The notes: generated from the letters alone by a model not told the origin. Shown: positions 7,577 through 16,539, counted from the stretch's first letter. The stretch: 38,662 nucleotides of DNA from Candidatus Atribacteria bacterium ADurb.Bin276 (GCA_002069605.1 MWBQ01000208.1:1-38662), one strand, 5' to 3'. Made by a program: numbers and translations.

Positions 7577-9142
7577 CTATTGAACCATTGAAGAATCGGA
7601 ACGAAAATGAGTTCCCAAAGAGATTGGATTTCTTAAGGCTGCTTCAACGACCAATAAACCGGAATCAACACTATTTTCAAATTCAAGGAGAGAGCCAGAT
7701 ACACCTAATTGGTTTTTCAGTTGAACTGCTTGTTTTTTTAAACCACGAAGCACTTCTAAGGCGTACTTTAACCCCGATTGATCCCGAATAAGTCCGGCGA
7801 ATTTCCACATGGTATCTTGAATAATTTTCCGCATACTTTCCAAAATTGCCTCAGGTGGAGGATTTCCGCAAGAATATTCGAACGGTATTATTCGAGGTTG
7901 TTCCTTGGTAGCTGGATTTTTTATAATATCATGAGAAGCTCGGTAAGCAAAGGTTAATCCTTCTAAAAGACTGGTAGAAGCCAAGCGATTGGCACCATGC
8001 ACACCAGTGCAGGCAACTTCGCCAATAGCATAGAGACGTTTAATCGAGGTACGGCCAAAACTATCGGTAAGTATTCCCCCACAGCAAAAATGAGCTCCTG
8101 GGGCAACTGGTATCGGTTCTCGGGTAATATCAATCCCTCGGTATAAACATTCTTCATAGATGGTTGGGAAGGTTGCCTTTATTTTTTCCGGTGAAATCAC
8201 ATGACAAAGATCAAGAAAAACACAATGGGAATTCTGGGTGAGCATTTCTTCAAAGATTGCCCGGGAAACCACATCACGAGGCGCCAAGCTTCCCAAATGA
8301 TGATATTTATGCATAAAAGCTTTCCCTTCATGATTAACGAGTTCAGCTCCCTCGCCTCGAACCGTTTCAGAAATAAGAAAAGTCTGGGAATATTCAGGAC
8401 TAAAAAGAAGGGTAGGGTGGAATTGAACATATTCCATATTTTGCAGGATGGCTCCAGCTCGATTCGCTATAGCATAACCATCACCGGTATTCCAAGGTCC
8501 TCCAGTTGAATATTGATAAAGAGAATTTAATCCTCCAGTAGCAAAAATGGTTGCCCGAGCAAAAAAGGGTATTATAGTCCTTTTGCGAGGATCCAGCAAA
8601 TAAACACCCAGACACTCCGGAGTTTCATAGCGAGATCGAGATGAAAATTGGTAGCGATTGGAAAGAATCAAGCCAATTGCATAGGTGTTTTTTTTAACCT
8701 CGATAAGATGTTCCTCGAGGATTCCTTCATGAAGTGCTTTTTGAATAGCTCTTCCAGTACAATCCTTAACATGAAGAACACGCCTTTGAGAATGCGCTGC
8801 TTCCTGAAAAAGATCCCATTCTCCCTGTTCATTTTCCTCAAATGGAACCCGTAGTTTTTGAATAAATAATCTTTTAACCAGCGAAGGACCAATCTTAGCT
8901 AACACTTTAGCACTTTTTTCTAAGGCACTTCCATCAGAAGCATTAAGAATATCTTGCTCGAGAATCTTCCAAGAATCATTTTTGCCTCGATATACAATCC
9001 CTCCCTGGGCTTTTTCGGTGTTAGTTTCCTCAAGCGATTGTCCCTTACTGACCAATAAAACTCGTTGAGATTTTTCTGCCAGAAAAAGGGCAGCACTACT
9101 TCCTGCAATTCCGTTCCCAATAATCAAAGCATCATAATACAT
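7577..9142 (-). CDS. nadB: L-aspartate oxidase
   Basis: Flavoenzyme that oxidises L-aspartate to iminoaspartate, the first step of de novo NAD synthesis. It has 521 residues, normal for NadB. FAD-binding Rossmann motif at the N-terminus (LIIGNGIAGSSAALFLAEKS), then the family blocks EKAQGGIVY, EYVQFHPTLLF, SETVRGEGAELVN, PVAPGAHFCCGGI and AIGEVACTGVHGANRLAS. This last group distinguishes NadB and the related succinate dehydrogenase/fumarate reductase flavoproteins. Adjacency to nadC supports NadB. The ATG at 9142 overlaps the end of nadC by 11 nt and has GGAGG 15 nt upstream. It converges with the lptD-like gene, with 24 nt between the stops and no terminator seen. nadA, the next step, is not in the window. 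Confidence 0.93.
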   Translation of the reverse strand: MYYDALIIGNGIAGSSAALFLAEKSQRVLLVSKGQSLEETNTEKAQGGIVYRGKNDSWKILEQDILNASDGSALEKSAKVLAKIGPSLVKRLFIQKLRVPFEENEQGEWDLFQEAAHSQRRVLHVKDCTGRAIQKALHEGILEEHLIEVKKNTYAIGLILSNRYQFSSRSRYETPECLGVYLLDPRKRTIIPFFARATIFATGGLNSLYQYSTGGPWNTGDGYAIANRAGAILQNMEYVQFHPTLLFSPEYSQTFLISETVRGEGAELVNHEGKAFMHKYHHLGSLAPRDVVSRAIFEEMLTQNSHCVFLDLCHVISPEKIKATFPTIYEECLYRGIDITREPIPVAPGAHFCCGGILTDSFGRTSIKRLYAIGEVACTGVHGANRLASTSLLEGLTFAYRASHDIIKNPATKEQPRIIPFEYSCGNPPPEAILESMRKIIQDTMWKFAGLIRDQSGLKYALEVLRGLKKQAVQLKNQLGVSGSLLEFENSVDSGLLVVEAALRNPISLGTHFRSDSSMVQ

Positions 9143-9992
9143 CTTTGACTTCTTCTACCTCCAAATTCAAGTCCAACCAAATGGCGTGATGGGTAATATA
9201 TCCAGTAGAGATGATATCAACACCTTGTTTTGCAATTTCCCTTACCGTTTCTAAACTGACACCTCCCGAAGCCTCTACGATCGATCTTTTATTAATCATT
9301 TTTACTGCTTCTTTAATTTGTCCTATATTCATATTGTCCAGCATAATAACATCAGCCTTTTCTTCGATTGCCTCACTCACTTGTAGTATATTTTCACATT
9401 CAACCACGATTCGTGCCGTAAAGGGAATAGCAGGTCTAACTCTTTGAATGGCATCCTTTACCGATCCACAAATCGAAATATGGTTATCCTTGATAAGAGC
9501 ACAATCGTATAAGCCGAGACGGTGATTTACTCCACCCCCACAACGGACAGCGTACTTTTCAAAGATCCTCAAACCAGGACTAGTCTTTCTTGTGTCAGCT
9601 ATTTTTACCGGTAAACCCTTAACCGCTTCGACAAACTCTCGAGTTTTTGTAGCAATTCCACACAGTCTTTGTAATAAATTAAGGGCAACCCTTTCTCCCA
9701 TCAAAATTGCCCGGGTTTGCCCTATAATTTCCATAACGCAATCACCACTTTTAAATTCTTCACCTTCTTCAATAAGAGTCTTTTCATTCGTCTGAGGGTC
9801 TATGAGGTTAAAAAGGCGAATCGCAAATGGACCTCCTGACATTATTCCTTTTTCTTTAGCAATAATTCTTGCCCGCACCGGCTTTAAGCTAAGGTCTCCC
9901 AAACCTTGGGTAGTAATATCATCAAAACCTAAATCTTCTTCTAAAAATATTTGCAACCTTCGGTCGACGTCCCATGGAACCAAACCTCTCAC
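9132..9992 (-). CDS. nadC: Nicotinate-nucleotide pyrophosphorylase (carboxylating)
   Basis: Quinolinate phosphoribosyltransferase, converting quinolinate and PRPP to nicotinate mononucleotide. 286 residues, typical. The signature segments are present: EEDLGFDDITTQG near the N-terminus, LLQRLCGIATKT, ADTRKTSPGLRIFEKYAV, RCGGGVNHRLGLYDCALIKD, and the C-terminal IVEASGGVSLETVREIAKQG with ISTGYITH. The start is a GTG at 9990-9992 with GGAAGGA about 10 nt upstream; the nearby ATG at 9998-10000 is out of frame and runs into a stop at once. It overlaps nadB by 11 nt, so the pair is co-translated. Confidence 0.93.
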   Translation of the reverse strand: MRGLVPWDVDRRLQIFLEEDLGFDDITTQGLGDLSLKPVRARIIAKEKGIMSGGPFAIRLFNLIDPQTNEKTLIEEGEEFKSGDCVMEIIGQTRAILMGERVALNLLQRLCGIATKTREFVEAVKGLPVKIADTRKTSPGLRIFEKYAVRCGGGVNHRLGLYDCALIKDNHISICGSVKDAIQRVRPAIPFTARIVVECENILQVSEAIEEKADVIMLDNMNIGQIKEAVKMINKRSIVEASGGVSLETVREIAKQGVDIISTGYITHHAIWLDLNLEVEEVKDVL

Positions 9993-10086
9993 TCGTTCAT
10001 CATCCTTCCCATTCTAAAAATAAATTCTATTTATTTTATCATGGATTGTTCCTTCTTTCTTTTTTTTATTGATATATATATGGTTT

Positions 10087-11148
10087 TCAGTTTGGTGTAG
10101 TTTTATTTCTTAGAAATCTTTGGTCTTCAACAACTCCCCAAAGAAGATAGGCAGCAATCCTTTCTATTGTTCCTGATGTTCCAAATCGGCTTTTTAAAAA
10201 ATTGTTGTATTCATAAAAATTGTTGGTATTTTTTAAATAAACGAACATTTCTTGAGGATGATTCCGATCCAGAGGTATGACTTTTTTATTTATACCAACC
10301 GCTTGTATGGTGTAAAGATCATCCATTGATAAAATAAGATCGGATTGAACCAAGGTTTCGCTCTGAAAAAGAGTTAAATTAATATAGTATGGGTTTTTCC
10401 AAAGATATCCTTCCAATATTTCTCCTTCTAAACTTTTTGATAAATTCCATCCCAATCGACTTGCTATGGCAGTAATTGCCTGCATGGTTTTTTGACCAGG
10501 GGGAATTACCATCAGATAATAACCGTTCATCATATCGGCAAAATCAGGAAAGAGTTTGAGGATAAGCTCAAAATCAAATTCAAAACGATCAATACTGGGG
10601 AAAAAAGAATAAATTGGCTTTTTCCCGTGTATAAATGGAAATTCAATGGGTTGAACCAAATCAGAAAGAACATTTCCAATGAAATAAGAAGCTTGGTTTT
10701 TTTGACGGAGATAATGATTGAGATATTGATCATTGGTTAAAAATGATTGGGTAAGGTATTTAGTAAAATAGTAATCAAACCATGAGAATGTCTGGTTAAA
10801 TTGACGAGTTATCCATATGAAAATTGGTTTTTTTTGAATGAGAAAAAATATCCATAGAAGAAGACAAGTCTTATGTCCTATCAATATTATAGTCTCTCGA
10901 AATCTTCTCCTTCGACGCAAGGTTCGTATCATACGATACCATTCAATAACTTTTGGAAACAATTGAAATATCGATGGTAGAGTTATGTCGGATTTTATCT
11001 CAGGATAATCTTGTTTCTTTAATTCTTGTATATAATGGGGGTGGAAAAAATAGACTTTGGCAAGGGATACTTTTCTTAAATTCCAACAGATATTTTTACT
11101 GATTTGATCTTCTAAATCATTTTCTGGAATGAATAGAAAACACTTCAT
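10087..11148 (-). CDS. Divergent LpxB-like glycosyltransferase-family protein (tentative)
   Basis: 353 residues, no confident family. Features that recall lipid-A-disaccharide synthase (LpxB) and its distant relatives are a glycine-bearing YFIGNVLSDLV block in the middle (compare G-x-P-x-x-D), an ILSMDDLYTIQAVGINKKVI segment, and a C-terminal RFGTSGTIERIAAYLLWGV (compare the R-x-G-x-SGA-S-E-R-I-A ending of LpxB-like proteins). There is a short hydrophobic patch (TCLLLWIFFLI, about 88-98) but no signal peptide, so it is probably cytosolic and peripheral. ATG with GAGGGG 6-11 nt upstream. 94 nt before nadC, same strand; head-to-head with the nitrilase gene. The sequence is rich in aromatics and isoleucine and diverged, so the call should be taken as a hint only. 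Confidence 0.45.
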   Translation of the reverse strand: MKCFLFIPENDLEDQISKNICWNLRKVSLAKVYFFHPHYIQELKKQDYPEIKSDITLPSIFQLFPKVIEWYRMIRTLRRRRRFRETIILIGHKTCLLLWIFFLIQKKPIFIWITRQFNQTFSWFDYYFTKYLTQSFLTNDQYLNHYLRQKNQASYFIGNVLSDLVQPIEFPFIHGKKPIYSFFPSIDRFEFDFELILKLFPDFADMMNGYYLMVIPPGQKTMQAITAIASRLGWNLSKSLEGEILEGYLWKNPYYINLTLFQSETLVQSDLILSMDDLYTIQAVGINKKVIPLDRNHPQEMFVYLKNTNNFYEYNNFLKSRFGTSGTIERIAAYLLWGVVEDQRFLRNKTTPN

Positions 11149-11160
11149 ATTTTCCCCTCG

Positions 11161-11179
11161 CTTATAAAGATTTTATAAG
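11161..11179. promoter_or_regulatory. Palindrome between divergent genes, possible operator
   Basis: CTTATAAA and TTTATAAG form a perfect 8-bp inverted repeat with a 3-nt centre, 13 nt from the start codon of the LpxB-like gene and upstream of the nitrilase promoter. Its AT-rich dyad could bind a regulator serving both genes. No protein is implicated. Confidence 0.35.
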
Positions 11180-11195
11180 CTATAAAAATATACTC

Positions 11196-11225
11196 TTGCC
11201 AATGCTTCAATTATTGTACTATATT
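11196..11225 (+). promoter_or_regulatory. Probable promoter of the nitrilase-family gene
   Basis: TTGCCA (11196-11201) and TATATT (11220-11225) at 18-nt spacing, about 70 nt before the ATG. Read by eye. Confidence 0.45.
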
Positions 11226-11296
11226 ATTGAAAAGGCTGAGAACGGCTTTTCTAAGTAAACCTTGCTTTTTTTAAAATAATTCTTTGAGATAGGGCT

Positions 11297-12166
11297 ATGG
11301 ATAGTTTAAAAGTTGCGATTATTCAAATTCAAACCGGTCCAAATAAAAAATCTAATTTGTTAAAAACTGCCGAGCTTTTTGCTTCAATTAAGAATCACCA
11401 AGCAAACTTGATACTCCTACCGGAAATGTTTCAGTGCCCTTATAGTCTGGAATCATTCCCAACTTTCGCTGAAGATATCCTTACTGGCGAAACCAGTCTC
11501 TTTTTATCGAATCTCGCTCATGAACATAGAGTTTTCTTAGTTGGCGGTTCAATACCGGAAAAAAAAGGAAATCACTATTATAATACCTCTATAGTTTATA
11601 ACCCCTCTGGTGAGATTGTTGGTGTTTATAGGAAAATACATCTTTTCGATGTTGACTTTAAAAACCTCCATTTCCAAGAATCAGCAGTTCTCGATCCTGG
11701 AAATACTCCACTTTTAATTGATACTCCTTGGGGGAAAATTGGTATTTTAATCTGTTACGATCTTCGTTTTCCTGAACTTATTCGCCTTTATGCTTTGCGG
11801 GGGGCATTTATGGTTGCAGTCCCCGCTGCTTTTAACCCGGTTACCGGGCCTCTCCACTGGGAGGTTCTCTTCCGAGCGCGGGCAATTGATAATCAGGTTT
11901 TTCTTTTGGGCGCATCACCAGCACCACACCCAGGCTCATCCTATCAAGCTTATGGCCATAGCCTTGTTGTTGATCCTTTGGGTAGGGTTTTAGAGCAGCT
12001 TGGTAATGAAGAAGCAATAATAATAAAAGACATTGATCTCTCTTTAGTTGACCAAGCCCGCCAACAACTTCCTTTGTTAAGGCATCGCCGACAAGATCTC
12101 TATGCACTAAATCCTGATGAAAAATTAGTTAGTTTATTAAAAGATCAAAAAGGGGGGGCAATTTAA
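11297..12166 (+). CDS. Carbon-nitrogen hydrolase (nitrilase superfamily, omega-amidase-like)
   Basis: Cytosolic hydrolase of C-N bonds. The Glu-Lys-Cys catalytic triad is visible: E43 in LLPEMFQCPY, K113 in YRKIHLFDVD and C153 in LICYDLRFPEL. The KIHLFDVD motif with a following F-x-E-S and the 289-residue length match the Nit2/omega-amidase branch, which deamidates alpha-ketoglutaramate or ketosuccinamate; other amides are possible. The ATG has GAGATAGGG just upstream. It stands alone, divergent from the LpxB-like gene and followed by 227 nt without a gene. A transamination product such as ketoglutaramate would fit the amino-acid theme of the window, but this is inference. Confidence 0.85.
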   Translation: MDSLKVAIIQIQTGPNKKSNLLKTAELFASIKNHQANLILLPEMFQCPYSLESFPTFAEDILTGETSLFLSNLAHEHRVFLVGGSIPEKKGNHYYNTSIVYNPSGEIVGVYRKIHLFDVDFKNLHFQESAVLDPGNTPLLIDTPWGKIGILICYDLRFPELIRLYALRGAFMVAVPAAFNPVTGPLHWEVLFRARAIDNQVFLLGASPAPHPGSSYQAYGHSLVVDPLGRVLEQLGNEEAIIIKDIDLSLVDQARQQLPLLRHRRQDLYALNPDEKLVSLLKDQKGGAI

Positions 12167-12180
12167 ATCATCGTCCCTAA

Positions 12181-12217
12181 AATCCCTTACTCCCCTTAAT
12201 AAAGGGAGCAAGGGATT
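12181..12217. repeat. Palindromic intergenic element
   Basis: AATCCCTT-A-CTCCC (12181-12194) pairs with GGGAG-C-AAGGGATT (12204-12217): 13 base pairs with one mismatch around a 9-nt loop. No T-run follows on either side, so an intrinsic terminator is unlikely. It resembles the dispersed palindromes seen in many low-GC genomes. Confidence 0.5.
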
Positions 12218-12314
12218 CCTCAGCAAGAAGAGTGAAAAAAAGAAAAGACGAGATCTTCTCGGATTTAAAAGAGATATCCTCAGGGTGATAGAATCTTTTC
12301 ATCATCATTCGTCA

Positions 12315-12344
12315 TTGTATTTATGGTTTAGAATATGCTAAACT
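12315..12344 (+). promoter_or_regulatory. Possible promoter of the ssb-rdgB gene run
   Basis: TTGTAT (12315-12320) and TAAACT (12339-12344) at 18-nt spacing, 50 nt before the ssb ATG. Weak match, listed because a promoter is expected here after 227 nt without a gene. Confidence 0.3.
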
Positions 12345-12393
12345 AACAGAAATTATTTATTTAGAATTTCTTAGTTTATATGGGGGAACAGAA

Positions 12394-12882
12394 ATGGCTG
12401 GAGATATTAACTATTTTTTTGGTATTGGAAATCTCACGCGTGACCCTGATCTTCGCTATACTCCCCAGGGGACACCCGTATGTCGATTTGATATAGCTAT
12501 GAACCGTTTTTACCAAAATAAAAATGGCCAACAAACGAAAGATACCACTTTCCTAAGAATAACCGCTTGGAGTAAGCTTGGTGAGAATTGTGCACGTTTT
12601 CTTCATAAAGGGAGCAGAGTAGCGGTAGTTGGAGAGCTTCTTGCTAATAATTGGGAAGATCGGAACGGGACTAAACGAACTTCCTATGAAGTCCGGGCAA
12701 TGAATGTACAATTTCTTTCCCCGCCTCAAAAAGCCAACGAAGAAATTCGGGGAATTGGTGAGGGTTTTTCATCTGAAGCCGAAATTGAACCTTTTAGTTT
12801 TGATTCCCAAAATATGGAGAATGCCTTAGGAGAATTAGAAGATATTTCTCCAGAAGGGAACAACGATGTCGCGCCATTCTAA
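12394..12882 (+). CDS. ssb: Single-stranded DNA-binding protein
   Basis: 162 residues. The N-terminal OB-fold (1-110) has all family landmarks: GIGNLTRDPDLRYTPQGTPV, FDIAMNRF, TTFLRITAWSKLGENCARFL, GSRVAVVGEL and YEVRAMNVQFL. A flexible acidic tail follows and ends DVAPF, a variant of the DDDIPF tip that recruits repair and replication partners; the terminal P-F is kept. ATG with GGGGGA at 12382-12387. It is unusual to find ssb ahead of a cell-wall amidase. The last 17 nt overlap that gene, so coupling is likely. Protects single-stranded DNA in replication, repair and recombination. Confidence 0.93.
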   Translation: MAGDINYFFGIGNLTRDPDLRYTPQGTPVCRFDIAMNRFYQNKNGQQTKDTTFLRITAWSKLGENCARFLHKGSRVAVVGELLANNWEDRNGTKRTSYEVRAMNVQFLSPPQKANEEIRGIGEGFSSEAEIEPFSFDSQNMENALGELEDISPEGNNDVAPF

Positions 12883-14521
12883 TTCCTTATATATATGGCT
12901 TTTGCTTCTTCTATTTTGCTTGGTTTTTTCTCAACCAATCTATTCAAAAATCAATATTGAATATCAAGGACAGGTCTTTTCGCTTGATTTACCAACAATA
13001 AAAGTCAATGGTGATAATTACATCTCGGTTGAAAATCTTTTCAAACAAATAGGGGGGGTAGAATATTATTCTCCCATTATGAAAAAAGTAAATCTATTTT
13101 TTGGGGGAAAAAATTGGGTTTTATCACTTGACAAAGGAATAGCCGTTGCTGAAAGTGGTGAAGAAATACCCTTAGGACGTTCGGTGGTCATTCAAGAAAA
13201 TTCCGTTTATATTTCACCTCAATTTCTTAATCAGCTCTTTGGAATTTCCACTGATACCAGTTCAACAGTCGTAACTCCGTCACCTTCACCAACAAAAACA
13301 CCTTCAACAATCTCACCGGTTACCCTTCCTACTGGAAGCTCGTCACTCCTTAATGTTCGGTCTCATTCCTATGGTGATGAAAATCGCTCAAGGGTTACTT
13401 TTGATTTTGGGATTAACTTACCAACTCATTCCATGCAAACCGACCAAGCCAACAACCGCATTATTCTAACCTTTAACAATGCTACCTTGGCTCCAGGAAC
13501 ACCAGAGACATTCTCTCTAAACGATAATCGAGTAGATCGAGTAGTGCTTAATAAAAAAGGGAGTAACGTCGAAGCTATTATTTATTTAAAATCTCCCGCC
13601 TCAATTCAAAAAAACCAATTGGGCGGAGAGAATCCCCGTATTTATTTAGACATAGTTACTTCCACTTTGTTAACATCTCCTGATGTAACAATTCTTCCAG
13701 CAAGTCCATCTCCACCAACACAACCCACTACAACACCAGCGCTTACGTCTACTCCTACACCTGTTGTTCCTACGCCTACAACCAAACCACCAGTCCAACC
13801 AACGACTGCAACACCTTACGACAAAATTAATCCCAGGGTTATTGTTATCGATCCTGGTCATGGTGGGAAAGACCCCGGTTGTGTTGTTAACGGGTATCAA
13901 GAAAAAGACATTATCCTCCAGGTTTCTAAAAAGCTTAAAGAAGCCCTTACTCAACAAGGCTATGAAGTATATTTGACCCGTGAAGGCGATACCTATCCTG
14001 GCCTTAAAGAACGATCCGCAGTAGCCAATAATAAACAGCCAGTGGTTTTATTAAGCATTCATGCCAATGCTGCCCCTAATAAAAAAGCTACTGGGGTTGA
14101 AGTTTTCGTAGGAAGTGCACAGATTCATGGCGAAGGGGCCGCTGACGTTGCAAATCGTGAAAATCAACGTTTTATTTCAGAAGGGTATACTGAAGAACAA
14201 AATGGAAAAATTAACTCTACTCTTCTTGATTCTTATTATTTAGGAAGTCGTACCGTGAGCATGAAGCTCGGTTCTTTAATCGAAAATAACATCGTCAAAG
14301 AGACCGGCCAGGCTTCAAGAGGGCTTAAAGAAGCACCCCTTATTCTATTAAAAGGAATGTATTTCCCCTCATGTTTGATTGAAATTGGTTTTTTGAGCAA
14401 CCCAACCGAAGCAAAAAACTTAGCAAACGGAGCCTTTCAGGACAAACTGGTGCGAGGAATAGTGGTTGGCATAAAACAATTTATGTCAAGTTCAGATTTA
14501 AAAAAATTCCTTGAGGAATAG
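12866..14521 (+). CDS. N-acetylmuramoyl-L-alanine amidase with N-terminal stalk and AMIN-like domain
   Basis: Exported zinc amidase that cleaves peptide stems from peptidoglycan. Order: signal sequence (about 1-27), a copper-amine-oxidase-N-like domain (30-128), a Pro/Thr-rich linker, an AMIN-like domain (about 160-275: LNVRSHSYGDENRSRVTFDF), a second Pro/Thr linker (275-322), and the Amidase_3 catalytic domain (324-545). Zinc ligands are H332 in DPGHGG, E346 in QEKD and H399 in SIHANA; catalytic E506 is in IEIGFLSNP. ATG at 12866 has AGAAGGGAA immediately upstream and overlaps ssb. The two linkers suggest reach across the periplasm. The AMIN-like domain usually targets the enzyme to envelope sites. 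Position before gerMN, rph and rdgB suggests one operon. Confidence 0.92.
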   Translation: MSRHSNSLYIWLLLLLFCLVFSQPIYSKINIEYQGQVFSLDLPTIKVNGDNYISVENLFKQIGGVEYYSPIMKKVNLFFGGKNWVLSLDKGIAVAESGEEIPLGRSVVIQENSVYISPQFLNQLFGISTDTSSTVVTPSPSPTKTPSTISPVTLPTGSSSLLNVRSHSYGDENRSRVTFDFGINLPTHSMQTDQANNRIILTFNNATLAPGTPETFSLNDNRVDRVVLNKKGSNVEAIIYLKSPASIQKNQLGGENPRIYLDIVTSTLLTSPDVTILPASPSPPTQPTTTPALTSTPTPVVPTPTTKPPVQPTTATPYDKINPRVIVIDPGHGGKDPGCVVNGYQEKDIILQVSKKLKEALTQQGYEVYLTREGDTYPGLKERSAVANNKQPVVLLSIHANAAPNKKATGVEVFVGSAQIHGEGAADVANRENQRFISEGYTEEQNGKINSTLLDSYYLGSRTVSMKLGSLIENNIVKETGQASRGLKEAPLILLKGMYFPSCLIEIGFLSNPTEAKNLANGAFQDKLVRGIVVGIKQFMSSSDLKKFLEE

Positions 14522-14527
14522 GACCGA

Positions 14528-15133
14528 ATGAAAAGAAGAAAAAAAAGACTCGCTTTTCTTCAGCCAATATTATATATCCTTATCGGAATGGCAGTTTTTT
14601 TTGCAATCGTCTACGCTGGTGAATACTTGATCCCCGGGGGAAAAAAGAACACTGTAGCTCCTGATGATACGGGATTTCTCTCGACCGGTCAAACTTCTTC
14701 AGTAATCAGCGATTCTACTGTAGAGGTTGTTCTATACTTTACTGATGAGGATTTTAGTGGCTTAGTTGCAGAAAAACGACTAATTGAAAAGCATCATAAT
14801 ATGCTTGAGTCGGTTCTTCAAGAACTGCTGAGAGGACCCAAGCTTTCATCTCATTATAATCCACTCCCTGAATCAACGCGATTAAACGGTGTTTTCACTG
14901 AAAGCGGTATTGTTTATGTTGACCTCAGCCATGAAATGAAAGACGGGCAATCGGGTGGAACCACCCAAGAACTTCTCAGTATTTTTAGTATTGTAGATAC
15001 TTTAACCTCACTTCCTGATGTTAAACGCATTAAAATATTAATTGATGGAAAGGAAGAAACTACTCTTTGTGGACATATCGACATATCAGAACCACTGGAA
15101 AGGGATGAAAAACTCATTGCAGAAATTCAATAG
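14528..15133 (+). CDS. GerMN-domain membrane-anchored protein
   Basis: 201 residues: a basic start and one membrane helix (15-35, [20 protein letters not shown]), then a GerMN domain (about 68-190). Family features are [31 protein letters not shown], a central YVDLSHEM and [20 protein letters not shown] ending in a [12 protein letters not shown] segment. In Bacillus the GerM lipoprotein with this domain helps spore assembly; here it is simply a periplasm-facing protein of unknown job, perhaps linked to peptidoglycan since an amidase gene precedes it by 6 nt. Its end overlaps the proposed start of rph. The gerM-rph-rdgB order is shared with Bacillus. Confidence 0.82.
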   Translation: MKRRKKRLAFLQPILYILIGMAVFFAIVYAGEYLIPGGKKNTVAPDDTGFLSTGQTSSVISDSTVEVVLYFTDEDFSGLVAEKRLIEKHHNMLESVLQELLRGPKLSSHYNPLPESTRLNGVFTESGIVYVDLSHEMKDGQSGGTTQELLSIFSIVDTLTSLPDVKRIKILIDGKEETTLCGHIDISEPLERDEKLIAEIQ

Positions 15134-15914
15134 TTTTCAGGATTTGAATTCTTTTTTAAAGAAAGAACGGGATGATATCCACTTAAGAAACGATGGTCGA
15201 AACTACGATGAGATACGTTCTCTCATGATCACCAGAAATTATCTTAGAGCAGCTGAAGGTTCAGTTTTAATTGAAGAAGGGAACAATCGTATTGTCTGTT
15301 CGGCAACCATAGAAGATAAAGTGCCCCTCTTTCTGCGAGGATCCAACCAAGGGTGGATTACTGCTGAGTACGCCATGATCCCTCGAGCCACATCGACAAG
15401 GAATGTTCGTGAATCTATCAAAGGTCGAGTTGGGGGTCGTACCCATGAAATCCAACGGCTTATTGGTCGTGCCCTTCGTTCAGTGATGAATATGGACCTC
15501 ATTGGCGAACGAACTATTCTTATAGATTGTGATGTGATTCAAGCTGACGGAGGAACCCGTACCCTGGCAATCAACGGATCTTTCATTGCTTTAGTCGATG
15601 CCCTCTGGAATTACGTTGATCGAGGTTTACTCCAATCAGGTAATCTTCTGAAAGATTATTTAGCTGCTGTGAGCGTGGGGGTAGTCAACGGTAAAGATCT
15701 CCTTGACCTCAATTTTGAAGAAGATTCGATGGCTCAGGTTGATATGAATGTTGTAATGACGGGTAAGGGACAATTTGTTGAAATTCAGGGTACTGCTGAG
15801 GGGGATCCCTTTAGCCAAGAAACCCTGAATCGGCTTCTTGCCTTAGCCCAAAAGGGAATTAAAGATATTATAGCTATCCAAAAGAAGGTTTTACTAGAAA
15901 GGGGCCTTCCTTGA
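15105..15914 (+). CDS. rph: Ribonuclease PH
   Basis: Phosphorolytic 3'-5' exoribonuclease that trims tRNA precursors. All core blocks are seen: [54 protein letters not shown], the phosphate-binding [39 protein letters not shown] and a C-terminal [16 protein letters not shown]. Start is uncertain. The ATG at 15105 (269 residues) adds about 30 residues before the conserved domain; the in-frame TTG at 15144 (256 residues) is closer to the usual 240-255. A longer frame to 15042 overlaps gerMN and is not favoured. The stop overlaps the TTG start of rdgB. Confidence 0.9.
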   Translation: MKNSLQKFNSFQDLNSFLKKERDDIHLRNDGRNYDEIRSLMITRNYLRAAEGSVLIEEGNNRIVCSATIEDKVPLFLRGSNQGWITAEYAMIPRATSTRNVRESIKGRVGGRTHEIQRLIGRALRSVMNMDLIGERTILIDCDVIQADGGTRTLAINGSFIALVDALWNYVDRGLLQSGNLLKDYLAAVSVGVVNGKDLLDLNFEEDSMAQVDMNVVMTGKGQFVEIQGTAEGDPFSQETLNRLLALAQKGIKDIIAIQKKVLLERGLP

Positions 15915-16513
15915 AACCCGCTTCCCGATTGATTTACATCCTTTCTAAAAATTCGGGAAAGATTAAAGAAATCAATGCGATTTTATCCTCTTATTCAATA
16001 TCGGTTAGGAGCTTATTTCAAGATTTTTCTTTTGAGGAAGTTGCCGAAACTGGATCGAGTTATGCTGAAAATGCCCTTCTAAAAGCCCATCATGGTTTTA
16101 AAATCAGTGAAAATATATGTATTGGGGAAGATTCCGGTTTAGAAGTTGATGCTCTTGACGGAGCTCCAGGGCTTTTTTCGGCCCGCTTTGGTGGAGAAAC
16201 CTTGGATTCAAAAGAAAAAAATAAGCAAATACTTGAGCTTCTTAAAAAAGTCCCCCAAGATCAAAGATCAGCTTGTTTTGTCTGTGTAGTAGCCTTGGTA
16301 TGGGAAAAAAGTGAAAAAATTTTTGAAGGTCGTTGTCCGGGACTTATTTCTCAGGAAAGTCGTGGAAGTTCGGGCTTTGGTTATGACCCCATCTTTATAC
16401 TTCCTCCTTATCAAAAAACTTTTGCCGAGTTAGGCGAAAATATAAAAAACCGCTTGAGCCATAGAGCAATTGCCTTTCGCAAATTGGCAGAATTTCTTCT
16501 ATCTAATATGTAA
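15911..16513 (+). CDS. rdgB: XTP/dITP diphosphatase (RdgB/HAM1 family)
   Basis: House-cleaning enzyme that hydrolyses deaminated purine triphosphates (XTP, dITP/ITP) to monophosphates. 200 residues, normal. Motifs: [11 protein letters not shown] (usual form A-T-x-N-x-G-K-x-x-E; the leading AT is replaced by LS), [33 protein letters not shown] and [14 protein letters not shown]. The start is TTG at 15911, overlapping the rph stop (TTGA) with AAAGGGG about 6 nt upstream, so translation is probably coupled. Last gene of the ssb-rdgB run. No clear terminator; the palindromic element at 16540 follows. Confidence 0.92.
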   Translation: MKPASRLIYILSKNSGKIKEINAILSSYSISVRSLFQDFSFEEVAETGSSYAENALLKAHHGFKISENICIGEDSGLEVDALDGAPGLFSARFGGETLDSKEKNKQILELLKKVPQDQRSACFVCVVALVWEKSEKIFEGRCPGLISQESRGSSGFGYDPIFILPPYQKTFAELGENIKNRLSHRAIAFRKLAEFLLSNM

Positions 16514-16539
16514 AAAAGCCTTCTATCCTGAAAACTCAC

